DNA from: CAKZQX01 sp034436755
GTDB lineage: Bacteria; Chloroflexota; Chloroflexia; Chloroflexales; Chloroflexaceae
Length of the DNA: 64,000 nt
Direction: 5' to 3'
NCBI GenBank assembly: GCA_034436755.1
Contig: DAOTVB010000146.1
Span: 1 to 64,000 of the forward strand
Positions 1 to 9,437 of the stretch are shown here, in pieces (the stretch's first letter is position 1; each line of letters starts with the position of its first letter). The position numbers and the translations under genes are program-made. The notes below the pieces were generated by a model. It did no database searches, was not told where the DNA came from, and saw only the letters and a list, made by a program, of their open reading frames with translations.

Positions 1-290
1 TCTTCTACACACTGAGCCCGTTGCTGCCACCGAGGACATGGAGATCACCGAGGGATGCGGCCGGTGTCACGTCAACGCGATCTGCGCTCCGCTCCGGCGG
101 GTCCACAAACTACGGTTCTTCTACGCAGTGCGCCCATTTCTGCCACCGCGGACACGGAGATCACCGAGGGATGCGGCCGGTGTCACTTGAACGCGATCTG
201 CGCTCCGTTCCGGCGGGTCCACAAACTACGGTTCTTCTACGCACGGAGCCTGTTGCTGCCACCGCGGACACGGAGATCACTGAGAATCCG
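1..290. repeat. 116-bp tandem repeat, about 2.5 copies
   Basis: The string TCTTCTAC recurs at 1, 117 and 233, giving a period of 116 bases. Copies one and two match over nearly their whole length with scattered substitutions. The third agrees until about 285 and then diverges. Each unit holds a CTGCCAC...GAGATCAC segment followed by GGGATGCGGCC. No gene is convincing here. Frames open through the repeat, but they follow its period and have no credible start. The rest of the gene-free stretch to 413 holds only a hairpin at 373-391. The same kind of unit, more diverged, recurs at about 2930-3090. Confidence 0.85.
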
Positions 291-372
291 GATGAAGTTG
301 GAGGCCGCGCTCCGAGCGTGAAGATAGGTATGTCTCGCTGGAAGCGCGACCTACGGAACGGGGAAATAGCAG

Positions 373-391
373 GCGGGAGCATGGCTCCCGC
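373..391 (-). terminator. Hairpin downstream of coiled-coil gene
   Basis: An 8-bp perfect stem (GCGGGAGC / GCTCCCGC) with a 3-nt loop lies 23 bases past the stop codon of the minus-strand gene ending at 414. It is placed as a terminator, but the following minus-strand sequence is only mildly T-rich. A near copy of the motif (GCGGGAGCATGGC) occurs at about 56067, so it may be a dispersed palindrome instead. Confidence 0.4.
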
Positions 392-413
392 ACTCCATAC
401 TCTATATTCGTCA

Positions 414-1157
414 TCAGGCGGTTGCGCCGCTCTGCACCAGGGCGGTGTCAAGCACCTGCTGGAAGGCATCCATGTCGGCGTTCAGGTCGCTCAGGCGCTG
501 GGCGACCTGATTGCTGGCCGAGTCAACGCTGACCATATCGGCGGTGCGCAGGCGGATCACTTCAGCATGAACATTGTCCAGGTTGGCGTCGATGTTCTGG
601 AGTTGCGCATGGATGCGGCCCACGTAGGTCTCCAGGGCCTGCGCATTTTGCTGACGACTCACCAGCGCCTGGCGCGTCCCCTGAAGCTGCTGCAATGTGT
701 AGTCGTCGGTTGTGCGGGCAATCTGGTTGTCGATCTGGTCAATCTGGCCCTGCAGTTGGCTGAAGTTAATCGTGGCCTGGTACTGCTCGATAATCTGGCC
801 TTTGCGCGCCAGTTCATGCGCCTGCTGCACCAGTTCCTGCGTCTGCGCAATAATCGAGTCGAAGAGCTTCTTCATTGGCCCCCCGCCTTGCGCCGCCGAG
901 CGTTCCACCTCGCGCTGCGAGCGGTCGATCTCCTCGATGATGGTGCGGAAGGCGGCGCTGGTGTAGTGGGACATAGAGGCCGAACGCTGCGCCTCAACCA
1001 CCAGGTTGGAGTCACGGGATGCCAGCAGGACGGCAACAACGTAGACGGCAATTCCCAGCGGCAACATCCAGTTAACGATAGTCAACCCGGTCAAAACGGC
1101 TACAACAAGAACGGCCAGGGCCAGTGGTCGGCGCGCAGCAATCAGTAATGTTTTCAT
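414..1157 (-). CDS. Membrane-anchored coiled-coil protein, unknown function
   Basis: I do not recognise a named family. The 247-residue product has two adjacent hydrophobic segments at about residues 10-48, so it is probably an N-terminal membrane hairpin or anchor. From residue 55 to the end it is a long Gln/Asp/Ala-rich helical region with heptad-like spacing, a likely coiled coil. The start at 1157 is chosen because AGAGGATG lies just upstream. Longer versions would run into the preceding gene. It starts 22 nt after the stop of the VWA lipoprotein gene and is probably cotranscribed with it, so it may be an accessory membrane partner of the surface VWA/solute-binding proteins (inference). 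Confidence 0.7.
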   Translation of the reverse strand: MKTLLIAARRPLALAVLVVAVLTGLTIVNWMLPLGIAVYVVAVLLASRDSNLVVEAQRSASMSHYTSAAFRTIIEEIDRSQREVERSAAQGGGPMKKLFDSIIAQTQELVQQAHELARKGQIIEQYQATINFSQLQGQIDQIDNQIARTTDDYTLQQLQGTRQALVSRQQNAQALETYVGRIHAQLQNIDANLDNVHAEVIRLRTADMVSVDSASNQVAQRLSDLNADMDAFQQVLDTALVQSGATA

Positions 1158-1179
1158 AGTTACATCCTCTAGCGAAAGT

Positions 1180-2886
1180 TTAGAAAAATGTTGCAATATC
1201 GCGGTAGACCTGTTCAATCTCGGTCGGGCCACTCTGGTAGGTACGCGCGCCCGAGGCGTCCGCAATATCTGCCATGAGTACGGTATCGACATCACTGCCG
1301 GTGCCATAGGCGATGGTAAAGACTTTAATGCTATAACCCTCCTGATCACCGGCCAGCAGTTGTGTCAACTCGGACCTGCTCCGGCGGCTCTCGTTATCCG
1401 CGCCATCACTCAGCACAACAATCGCCCGGATACGTTCGCCGCGCGGCGATTGCTCCATCTCTGCATACACCTCGGCGACAGTGTCAATCAGGCGGGTACC
1501 ACCGTTGGCAAACAGGCCATCGACGCGGTTCAGCACCTGCTCGCGTTTCTCACCCAGGGGACCGAGCGGCGTCAACTCGCTGGCCTGTTCGTTAAATACC
1601 GTGATGCCCAGCCGGTCCTCATTGGAGAGCTGTCCAATAAAGTTGACCAGTGCGGCTTTGGCGTTGATCAACCGCTGCTCATCCTCCATACTGCCGGAAA
1701 CATCCAGGATAATCTCGACCTCAACCCGCTTTTTCGTCTGGCCCCAGAGATCGCGTACCGTCTCAATCACCTCGGCTTCGGGGACCGCCAGCAGTGTCTG
1801 CGGCTCATCCGGATCGACGCCGTTTGCGGGAATAATCGGATCGGTAATGGGAATGGTTGTGTCGGAGGGACGAAACCCAGACCGCAACGCCTGCTCCTGC
1901 TGCGCCGGAGCCAGCAGGTAGTCTCGATACTGCTCGGCGGCATCGCGCAGGGGCGCATCTACCCAGGGCGCATCGAGGATGGCAAACGGGTGATCGCTCC
2001 AGAAGGTGCCCTCCTTGGGATAGATTGCCACCACCGGCAACCGGCGGTTGGGATAGAGCGTTTCGTCGTAGGACTCGACTACCAGGTTCTCGTAGAGCAC
2101 GGCGGCGGAGAGGTAGCCCGGCCCCCGGTTGAACATCTGCCGCCCGAAGAAGCCGGTGCTCTCGCCATAGTGAATCACCCCCGACTCGACATCGGTCAGG
2201 AACTCACGGACTTCATCCTGCTGCACATCGGCGACGGTCAGGTCGCGGGTCTTGCCGGTGGCGGCATAGGTCGTTGCCAGAATACTGGTAATTCCGCTGT
2301 TGCTGTAGTCCGGGTGGGTATGCCCAAACTGGAATGAGCCCCACTCCGGATGCCCATACTCGGACCAACTCCGTTGCGTACGCGCCAGTTCCGCGATATC
2401 CTCCCAGCCAAGGGGCGTATCCGGCCAGCCCAGCGCCTCGGCCATCGGCTGCCACATGGCAATGACCACCGGGCTGAGCACCAGCGGCGGCGCATCTTCG
2501 ACCAGCGTCTCGCCGGCGTTGGCCAGCGCCCAGCGCTCATTGGCGACCGGAATCAGAATACCGCTGGCGGGACTCCAGATGGCCGGCTGCTCCTGCCCGG
2601 AGAGGATCAGGTCCATCGACTCCGCCGAGCCCATCGGCACCGCATCAACAAAAATGGACCGACCATCTGTAGATTGATGCTCCTGGGCATTAAAGGCGGC
2701 GGTGACAGCTTCGATCCAGGTCTGCTTCTCGCTACCGTAGAGCATCCGCACCACCAGCGCATCATCCGGCGGGGCGGGTCGTCCATCCGCCTCATCGTCA
2801 TCCTGGGCCACATTACCACCCAGGCCACAGGCGAGCAGCAGTACGGAAATAAACGCGATAAGTAGTCCAAACTGAACCCGTTGCAT
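1180..2886 (-). CDS. Substrate-binding and VWA domain lipoprotein (copy 1)
   Basis: A 568-residue predicted lipoprotein. The signal peptide ends in a lipobox with Cys20 (LLLAC). Residues about 45-345 resemble an extracellular solute-binding protein of the SBP_bac_11 type. Residues about 385-560 form a von Willebrand A domain with a full MIDAS: DVSGS near residue 394, a Thr in GGTRLID, and Asp in VLSDGAD. It should sit on the outer face of the membrane and bind a ligand or partner through a metal ion. ACGGAGGG lies upstream of ATG 2886. It is a close paralogue of the gene at 4465-6147, and each copy is followed upstream by a solute-binding paralogue. Substrate unknown; no ABC permease or ATPase gene is in the window. 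Confidence 0.85.
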   Translation of the reverse strand: MQRVQFGLLIAFISVLLLACGLGGNVAQDDDEADGRPAPPDDALVVRMLYGSEKQTWIEAVTAAFNAQEHQSTDGRSIFVDAVPMGSAESMDLILSGQEQPAIWSPASGILIPVANERWALANAGETLVEDAPPLVLSPVVIAMWQPMAEALGWPDTPLGWEDIAELARTQRSWSEYGHPEWGSFQFGHTHPDYSNSGITSILATTYAATGKTRDLTVADVQQDEVREFLTDVESGVIHYGESTGFFGRQMFNRGPGYLSAAVLYENLVVESYDETLYPNRRLPVVAIYPKEGTFWSDHPFAILDAPWVDAPLRDAAEQYRDYLLAPAQQEQALRSGFRPSDTTIPITDPIIPANGVDPDEPQTLLAVPEAEVIETVRDLWGQTKKRVEVEIILDVSGSMEDEQRLINAKAALVNFIGQLSNEDRLGITVFNEQASELTPLGPLGEKREQVLNRVDGLFANGGTRLIDTVAEVYAEMEQSPRGERIRAIVVLSDGADNESRRSRSELTQLLAGDQEGYSIKVFTIAYGTGSDVDTVLMADIADASGARTYQSGPTEIEQVYRDIATFF

Positions 2887-2929
2887 GAACCCTCCGTAAT
2901 CAGCGAGACGCGTGCCACAACCACAAGGT

Positions 2930-3095
2930 GCGTTTTTCTGCCACAGAGATCACAGAGAACACTGAGGAATGCGCCTTGCACTCTTTTATCAGCAGTGCAT
3001 GCCCAAAAACACCATTTGCCACATCAAAATCCTGATTTACTACGGTGTTTTTCTGCCACAGAAACCACAGAGAACAGAGAGGGATGCGCCTGCAG
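2930..3095. repeat. Two diverged 115-bp repeat units with CTGCCACAGAG core
   Basis: CTGCCACAGA begins at 2938 and again at 3053, a period of 115. Both units continue with CACAGAGAACA-like sequence and reach GAATGCGCC or GGATGCGCC. The second is preceded by TACTACGGTG, matching the ACTACGGT that precedes units in the 1-290 array. This links the two arrays as one family. The stretch 2887-3182 between the copy-1 VWA gene and its upstream solute-binding neighbour holds little else. Confidence 0.75.
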
Positions 3096-3182
3096 CACTC
3101 TGGCGCAATGCGCGCTATAACCCGTGTGTTCCATAAAACGCCGGTTGTCCCACGAACTCCTGATCCATAACTCTCTCCCCGT

Positions 3183-4349
3183 CTAATCAAAAGCTCCCCG
3201 GCGCCAGAGTGCCAGCAACTCGTTGAGCACCCCGGCCTGCGGCACCTCCACCACTGATGAAATATCTTGCTGGATACCATAGTCGGCATAGCGTTCAAAG
3301 GGACTGTCGGGGCGATTGAACCCCACATCCGGATTGGCTGGACGGAAGCCAAAGTCCAGTGCCAACTCCTGAATTTCATTCGAGAGGAGGAAATCGCGGA
3401 AGATCACCGCGGCCTCCTGCTGCTCCGGCGTCACCCAGTCGGCACTCAGGATGGCATAGGGATGGTCGCTAAAAATATTCTCCGGCGGGTAGTAGACCTG
3501 GATCGGCCCCCAGCGATTCTCGGCGGCGACGATATCTTCGATTGCCAGGTTCTCATAGACGACCACGAAGTCGTACTTGCTAGGGCCAAAGAGTACCATA
3601 TTATTCATAAAGGTGCCGGTACTCTCGCCAAACTCCAGCACGGCGCGTTCGATATCCGCCAGCCACGCCTGAAAATCGGTGTCAAGGACATCTTCGCTGG
3701 TCAGATCGCGGGACTTATCGTGATAGCCATAGGCCAGCAAGACCAGCGTCTGGATGCCGCTGTTGGAAAGTTCCGGCGAGGTATGCCCAAACTTGACAAA
3801 GCCCCACTCCGGGTGGTCATAGGCGGCCCAGCCTTCCGGGTTTGCCAGGGCATCGTGCAGTTCATCCCAGAGTTCCTCCGGGCCATTCGGCCAGAGCGCA
3901 CTGGCCCGCTCTTCCCAGGCCACCAGCACCAGCGGTGTCAGCACCAGCGCCTGTGGCTCTTCCAGGAAAATGTCGCTGTTGTTGCGTGTCTGCCACTCAT
4001 CACGCAACAACTCAATCTGGATCGAACTGGCGGGACTGGCAACGACGGGGGTTAGATCGCGGTCAATAATCTCCGTTACCATCTCGCGGGAGCCGATCCC
4101 CTCCAGTTCAATCTGGATTGGACGACCGCGCAGCATCGGGTTGGTTGCGGCAAAGCGCTGCACAGCCTCTTCCAGCCAGGCTTCTTTCTCGGTACCATAG
4201 GCCATGCTGATTACCACCGGCTCGCGGGCCGGGCCAAGCGGCAGCGGGAAGGGGGCCCCACCCAACGGCCCGATGACCGGCGTCAGCACTGTCACTACCA
4301 GAGCCGGCACCAGATAGCCAATGCAGAGAAGTTGCGCAAGTCGCAGCAT
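3183..4349 (-). CDS. Membrane-anchored solute-binding protein (copy 1)
   Basis: A 388-residue protein with one hydrophobic N-terminal segment (about 8-30) and no lipobox, so probably a signal anchor, followed by a periplasmic-binding-like domain. It is paralogous to the 390-residue protein at 6164-7336 and to the N-terminal halves of the VWA lipoproteins. Shared landmarks are AYGTEKEAWLEEA, FGHTSPELSNSGI, a central GESTG, and YPPE...SDHPYAIL. It lacks the VWA domain. Only a weak ribosome-binding site (GAGAG) precedes ATG 4349. The ligand is unknown, and the gene keeps the same position relative to the VWA gene as its duplicate does. Confidence 0.75.
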   Translation of the reverse strand: MLRLAQLLCIGYLVPALVVTVLTPVIGPLGGAPFPLPLGPAREPVVISMAYGTEKEAWLEEAVQRFAATNPMLRGRPIQIELEGIGSREMVTEIIDRDLTPVVASPASSIQIELLRDEWQTRNNSDIFLEEPQALVLTPLVLVAWEERASALWPNGPEELWDELHDALANPEGWAAYDHPEWGFVKFGHTSPELSNSGIQTLVLLAYGYHDKSRDLTSEDVLDTDFQAWLADIERAVLEFGESTGTFMNNMVLFGPSKYDFVVVYENLAIEDIVAAENRWGPIQVYYPPENIFSDHPYAILSADWVTPEQQEAAVIFRDFLLSNEIQELALDFGFRPANPDVGFNRPDSPFERYADYGIQQDISSVVEVPQAGVLNELLALWRRGAFD

Positions 4350-4464
4350 AGATTACTCTCGTTACAACAAGATCCGGCCGGCCCGGCGGTGGCGGTAGCG
4401 GGAACAGCAGCACTGCCGATATGCTCCCTACCATCACCAACCGGGCATACAACCAGAATCGGCG

Positions 4465-6147
4465 TTAGAAGAAGGTTCCGATATCGCGGTAGACCTGCTG
4501 AATCTGGTCCGGACCGCTCTGGTAACTTCTGGCCCCCGACGAATCGGCGATGGCCTCCATCAGGTCAACATCCACGTCGGACCCGGTGCCATAGGCAATG
4601 GTAAAGACTTTGATGCTGTAGCCCTCCTGATCCTGGGCCAGCATCTCGGTCAGCGCCTGAGCGGTGCCGTCACTCTCGGTATCTGCGCCGTCACTCAACA
4701 CGACGATGGCACGAATGCGTTCGCCGCGCGGCAAATCTTGCATCTCCTCGTAGACTTCACTCACCGTGTCGATCAGGCGGGTACCCCCACCCGGGAACAG
4801 ACCATCCACCCGACTGATCACTTGATCGCGCTTTTCCCCCAGCGGACTGAGCGGCGTTAGCTCGGTGGTTGTCTCGTTAAAGGTGACAATTCCCAGTTCA
4901 TCCTCATCCGCAAGCTGGCCGATGAAGTTGTTGAGCGCCTGCTTGGCACTCTCCAGGCGGCCCTCCTCCTCCATACTGCCGGAGGTATCCAGAATCACCT
5001 GCACTTCGACACGCTTCTTGGTCTCGCCCCAGACATCGCGTACCGTCTCAATCACCTCAGCCTCTGGAACTTCCAGCAGCGTCTGCGGCTCATTCGGATC
5101 AACGCCATTTTCGGGAATAATCGGCGCGCTCACCGGAATGCTGGTATCTGCTGGACGGAAGCCAAAGGCCAGCGCCTGCTCCTGCTGCGGCTGGGCCAGC
5201 AGGTAGTCCCGATACTGAGCGGCAGCCTCCTGCAACTCGTCGTCTACCCAGGGCGCATCGAGGATAGCAAAGGGATGATCGCTCCAGAAGGTACCCTCCT
5301 TGGGATAGATTGCCACCACGGGCAGGGGCCGGTTGGGATAGAGCGACTCATCATAGGACTCGACCACCAGGTTCTCATAGAGCACGGCGGCGGAGAGGTA
5401 GCCCGGTCCCCGGTTGAACATCTGCCGCCCAAAGAAGCCGGTGCTCTCGCCGTAGTGGATCACCCCCGACTCGACCGCCGCCAGAAAGTCACGGACTTCT
5501 TCCTGCTGCACTTCGGCGGCGGTCAGGTCACGCGTCTTGCCGGTGGCGGCATAGGTCGTTGCCAGAATGCTGGTGATCCCGCTGTTGCTGTAGTCCGGGT
5601 GCGTATGCCCAAACTTGAACGCCCCCCACTCCGGATGCCCATAGTCGGCCCAGGTTTCGCCGCTACGCGTCAGTTCAGCGATATCGCTCCAGCCAAGGGG
5701 CGTATCCGGCCAACCCAGTGCCTCAGCCATGGGCTGCCACATGGCGATCACCACCGGACTGAGTACAACCGGCGGCGGCGTGTCCTCGATCAGGTCATCA
5801 CCGGCGTTGGCGCCGGACCAGCGCTGGCGGGCAATCGGCAGCAGAATACTGCTGGCGGGGCTCCAGATGGCGGGCTGATCCTCCCCGGCGATGATCAGAT
5901 CCAGCGACTCGGCGGAGCCCATCGGCACTGCCTCAACATAGATCGGTTTGCCGCTCGTGGATTGATTCTGCTGGTCGTTAAACGCCGGAGTTACGGCCTC
6001 GATCCAGGCCTGCTTCTCGCTGCCATAGAGCATCCGCACCACCAGCGCATCACCCGGCGGGCCACCCGCGGGACTGTCGCCACCCCCACATGCGGCCAGC
6101 AATCCAACGATGAACGTAAGCAAAACACCCAGGCACATGCGTTGCAT
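4465..6147 (-). CDS. Substrate-binding and VWA domain lipoprotein (copy 2)
   Basis: A 560-residue lipoprotein with lipobox Cys20 (LLAAC), a solute-binding domain at about 45-340, and a VWA domain from about 380 with MIDAS residues DTSGS, GGTRLID and VLSDGAD. It is very similar over its full length to the protein of 1180-2886, including the segment SNSGITSILATTYAATGKT, so the two arose by a recent duplication. The start at 6147 is preferred over one 27 nt upstream because GGAGAAA lies 8 nt before it and because it matches copy 1. It begins 16 nt after the upstream solute-binding gene stops, so the pair is probably one transcript. Confidence 0.85.
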   Translation of the reverse strand: MQRMCLGVLLTFIVGLLAACGGGDSPAGGPPGDALVVRMLYGSEKQAWIEAVTPAFNDQQNQSTSGKPIYVEAVPMGSAESLDLIIAGEDQPAIWSPASSILLPIARQRWSGANAGDDLIEDTPPPVVLSPVVIAMWQPMAEALGWPDTPLGWSDIAELTRSGETWADYGHPEWGAFKFGHTHPDYSNSGITSILATTYAATGKTRDLTAAEVQQEEVRDFLAAVESGVIHYGESTGFFGRQMFNRGPGYLSAAVLYENLVVESYDESLYPNRPLPVVAIYPKEGTFWSDHPFAILDAPWVDDELQEAAAQYRDYLLAQPQQEQALAFGFRPADTSIPVSAPIIPENGVDPNEPQTLLEVPEAEVIETVRDVWGETKKRVEVQVILDTSGSMEEEGRLESAKQALNNFIGQLADEDELGIVTFNETTTELTPLSPLGEKRDQVISRVDGLFPGGGTRLIDTVSEVYEEMQDLPRGERIRAIVVLSDGADTESDGTAQALTEMLAQDQEGYSIKVFTIAYGTGSDVDVDLMEAIADSSGARSYQSGPDQIQQVYRDIGTFF

Positions 6148-6163
6148 AGTGTATTTCTCCATA

Positions 6164-7336
6164 TTAATTCCCAAACCCTTGCCGCCGCCAGAGTTCGATC
6201 AGGTTGGTCAGGGCATCCGCCGGCGGCACTTCAACCACCGGGGGCAGACTGGTCTGCACGCCATAGTCGGCGTAGCGCGTAAACGGGCTGTTCGCACCAC
6301 CAAACCCCACATCCGGGTTGGCCGGGCGGAAGCCATACTGCAAGGACAACTCCTGAATTTCAGTGGAGAGCAGAAAATCGCGGAAGCGCGCGGCCGCTTC
6401 CTGCTGTTCCGGCGTGACCCACTCGGCCGTAAGAATACCATACGGATGTTCACTGATAATTGTTGACGGAGGATAGTAGACGCGGATTGGTCCCCAGCGA
6501 CTCTGGGTAGCCTCAACATTCTGGACCGCCAGGTTTTCATAGACGGCGACCATGTCATACTTACTCGGTCCAAACTGCACCATATTGGTCATAAATGTGC
6601 CGGTGCTCTCCCCAAAATCCAGCACCGACCGTTCGACCTCCTCGAACCATTGCTGAAAATCGGGATCAAGAATATCCTCGGTCGTCAGGCCGGTCGATTT
6701 CTCATGATAACCATACGCCAGCAAGACCAGCGTCTGAATACCACTGTTGGAAAGCTCCGGCGAGGTGTGCCCAAACTTGACAAAGCCCCAGTTCGAGTCA
6801 CCGCCGAGCGCACTCCAACCCTGCTGATCGGAGAGGGCATCGTGCAGATCATCCCAGAAGTTATTGGGACCGTCCGGCCAGAGCACATCGGCCCGGTCTT
6901 CCCAGGCGACGATCACCAGGGGCGTCAACACCAGGGGTTCCGGTTCCTCCAGGAAGATCTCGCTATTGTTGCGCGTCTGCCACTCGTGGCGCAGCAGTTC
7001 TACCTGGAGCATACTGGCGGGGCTGGCAACCACGGGCTGCAGATCGCCCTCGACAATCTCGTTGACCATCTCGCGGGAACCAATACCCTCCAGTTCAATC
7101 TGAATCGGGCGACCACGCAGGGTGGGATTGGTTGCGACGAAACGTGCGGCGGCATCTTGCAACCACTCTTCTTTTTCGGTGCCATAGGCAATACTGACGA
7201 CAACGGGACTGGCGGCGGGGCCAATCGGCAGCGGGAAGGGCGCTGTTCCCAGCGGGCCGATCAGCGGGGTAAGGACGATGACCACCAGGGCCAGGACCAG
7301 ATAACCACCGCACAGGAATTGCGACAATCGGAGCAT
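6164..7336 (-). CDS. Membrane-anchored solute-binding protein (copy 2)
   Basis: A 390-residue paralogue of the protein at 3183-4349, with the same N-terminal signal anchor (about 8-30, no lipobox) and landmarks: AYGTEKEEW, FGHTSPELSNSGI, GESTG and YPPSTIISEHPYGIL. A strong AAGGAGGA lies 7 nt before ATG 7336. It heads a likely operon running minus-ward through 4465-6147 and possibly on through the copy-1 pair to 414. The 265-bp gap to the divergent gene at 7602 should hold the promoters for both directions. Confidence 0.8.
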   Translation of the reverse strand: MLRLSQFLCGGYLVLALVVIVLTPLIGPLGTAPFPLPIGPAASPVVVSIAYGTEKEEWLQDAAARFVATNPTLRGRPIQIELEGIGSREMVNEIVEGDLQPVVASPASMLQVELLRHEWQTRNNSEIFLEEPEPLVLTPLVIVAWEDRADVLWPDGPNNFWDDLHDALSDQQGWSALGGDSNWGFVKFGHTSPELSNSGIQTLVLLAYGYHEKSTGLTTEDILDPDFQQWFEEVERSVLDFGESTGTFMTNMVQFGPSKYDMVAVYENLAVQNVEATQSRWGPIRVYYPPSTIISEHPYGILTAEWVTPEQQEAAARFRDFLLSTEIQELSLQYGFRPANPDVGFGGANSPFTRYADYGVQTSLPPVVEVPPADALTNLIELWRRQGFGN

Positions 7337-7601
7337 AGCGATCCTCCTTTGAACGGCGCTTCGAACTGCATGGCGCAGCAGGTTCTATTGTAGCTGAATA
7401 CTGGCACCAGTGCGTTAACCGATAGTTAAGAATGATACCGATGAACAACATACCTGCATCTCCGTAGAGTGCTACGCATTGCTTCTGCTGGAAGTTTCAT
7501 TCGCACCGGGACAGATAGCTGTTCCTGTTTTATAATTATCACTTACCGCCAATTCCGGCAGTTCCGGCGGCAAATCTGCGGCAAATGTCAGGAGGAACCC
7601 T

Positions 7602-9239
7602 ATGCCAACGCGCAATTCTGTCTTCACTGTATTCCTACTCACCATGCTGATGGTGCTTTGCGCCGCCTGTGGCGTTGTACCCACGAACAATCAACCTCCC
7701 GCCAACGCCATCACCATAACGATGGCCTACAGTCCCGAAAAAGAGATTTGGCTGACCGAGCGCATCAGCCAGTTTCATGATGCCAACTTCACCATCAATG
7801 GTCAGCCGATCTTTGTGGAGGGGATCAATCGCTCCAGCGGCAAGGCGCGTTCCGAAATCCGGGATGGCATGCTCGATGTGACGATCTGGTCACCGTCGGC
7901 ATCAACCTGGCTAGAGGTATTGAAACAGGAGACCGGCAATCCCAATGTAGCGGTTTCCCAGGAGCCGCTGGTGCTGACGCCGGTGGTCATCTCAATGTGG
8001 CGACCAATGGCCGAGGCCATGGGTTGGCCCGATCAGCCGATTGGCTGGAGCGATATGCTGGAGTTGATCAACGACCCGGAAGGCTGGGGGCGCTTTGGGC
8101 ACCCGGAGTGGGGCCGCTTCTCCTGGGGCCATACCGATCCGGAGATCAGCACCACGGCGCTCTCAACGCTGCTGGCCGAGTTCTATGCCGCTACCGGCAA
8201 ACAGCGCGGCCTGACAATTGACGATGTTGAGAGCGAAGTCAGCCAGCAGTTTATTCGTGATCTGGGACAGGGTATCAAGCATTACGGCTATAACACCCTG
8301 GTCTTTAGCGAAAACATGCGCAAGTTCGGCATCAGCTACATCTCTGCTTTCCCGATGGAGGAGATTACGCTGATCGAGTTTAATCAGAATAGTCCACCGA
8401 CACCGCTGGTGGCAATCTATCCCAAAGAGGGTACCTTCTGGCACGACAACCCGTTTATCATCATGTCCAGCGCAAGTGAGGCCGAACAGCAGGCCGCGCA
8501 GGTCTTTTACGACTTCCTGCTGAATGCGGAGAGTCAGGAACTGGCGATGAGCTACGGCTTCCGTCCGGCCAACATCAATATCCCGCTGGATGATCCGATC
8601 AGTCTCCAGTATGGTGTGCAGCCCGATGGCGTACAGAATGTGCTGGAAGTTCCCCGCGCAGAGGTTATCGTCGCCGCGAAGAACTCCTGGGCACAGAACC
8701 GCAAACGGGCCGATATTATTCTGGTTGTCGATGTGTCCGGCTCCATGGAGGGCGAGAAACTGGAACTGGTCAAGGCCGGGCTGGAGAGTTTCCTGCTGCG
8801 CATTCTGCCGGAGGATCGGGTAGGCCTGGTACAATTCTATGACGAAGCAGAAGAGATGATCGCGCCCGCGCCGTTAAGCGAGAACCGGATCGCGTTGCAG
8901 ACTGCCATTCAGGATATGCGCGCCGAGGGCAAAACCGCCGTCTTCGAGGCGCTCGAGGTTGCTCATCAATCGCTGGACGCGCTGCCCCGCAGTGAGGAAG
9001 ATCGCATTCGCGCCATTGTGCTGTTGAGCGATGGGCAGGATAACGCCAGCACAATGACGCTGGAGCAACTGGCGCGTACGTTTGAGGAGAGCGGGATCAG
9101 CATCTTCCCGGTGGCCTATGGTGAGGATGCAGACACGGCGATGCTGGAGCAGATTGCCGACTTCTCGCGTACCATCGTTGTATCGGGTGACACCGGCAAC
9201 ATTGCGCAGATCTTTGAGGACTTGAGCCGGTATTTCTAG
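7602..9239 (+). CDS. Substrate-binding and VWA domain lipoprotein (copy 3, divergent)
   Basis: A 545-residue protein with the same plan as the lipoproteins at 1180 and 4465, but more diverged. It has a signal peptide ending near Cys23 (a slightly atypical LCAAC lipobox), a solute-binding domain at about 45-330 and a VWA domain from about 370 with MIDAS DVSGS near residue 377, an intermediate Thr (GKTAV) and LSDGQD. AGGAGG lies 6 nt before ATG 7602. It is transcribed away from the duplicated cluster and followed by a hairpin at 9274-9326. No transporter subunits lie nearby, so a surface-binding or assembly role is as likely as transport. Confidence 0.85.
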   Translation: MPTRNSVFTVFLLTMLMVLCAACGVVPTNNQPPANAITITMAYSPEKEIWLTERISQFHDANFTINGQPIFVEGINRSSGKARSEIRDGMLDVTIWSPSASTWLEVLKQETGNPNVAVSQEPLVLTPVVISMWRPMAEAMGWPDQPIGWSDMLELINDPEGWGRFGHPEWGRFSWGHTDPEISTTALSTLLAEFYAATGKQRGLTIDDVESEVSQQFIRDLGQGIKHYGYNTLVFSENMRKFGISYISAFPMEEITLIEFNQNSPPTPLVAIYPKEGTFWHDNPFIIMSSASEAEQQAAQVFYDFLLNAESQELAMSYGFRPANINIPLDDPISLQYGVQPDGVQNVLEVPRAEVIVAAKNSWAQNRKRADIILVVDVSGSMEGEKLELVKAGLESFLLRILPEDRVGLVQFYDEAEEMIAPAPLSENRIALQTAIQDMRAEGKTAVFEALEVAHQSLDALPRSEEDRIRAIVLLSDGQDNASTMTLEQLARTFEESGISIFPVAYGEDADTAMLEQIADFSRTIVVSGDTGNIAQIFEDLSRYF

Positions 9240-9273
9240 ATCCGGGGGGCAGCAACGCAGCGGCAAACGTGTG

Positions 9274-9326
9274 CTATCCTATGCGCATACCGTGGTCCTG
9301 ATCACGGTATGCGCAGCATAGGGTAG
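9274..9326 (+). terminator. Long imperfect hairpin after copy-3 VWA gene
   Basis: A perfect 13-bp core (TGCGCATACCGTG at 9282-9294, partner 9303-9315) with an 8-nt loop extends outward as CTATCCTA against the complement of GCATAGGGTAG, with a small bulge. It lies 35 nt beyond the stop at 9239. There is no clear T tract, so intrinsic termination is probable but not certain. Confidence 0.5.
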
Positions 9327-9437
9327 CTATCATGAGCAGTGACCCACCGTAATGCGTTTGTGCTTTATTCTCTCTTGGTTCTCGGATAGTTTGTTCTTGC
9401 TATATTCCCGGATACAGACAGGAAGCAGATTACACCA

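Noticed and set aside
1..290. A CRISPR-like array
   Set aside because: The period is 116 with no short conserved repeat and variable spacer, and no cas genes are present.
21..1148. A 375-codon open frame on the plus strand
   Set aside because: Its first part is the 116-bp repeat and the rest is antisense to the coiled-coil gene, which has a clear start signal.
1180..4349. ABC transporter operon
   Set aside because: Binding-protein domains are present, but no permease or ATPase gene lies in the window.
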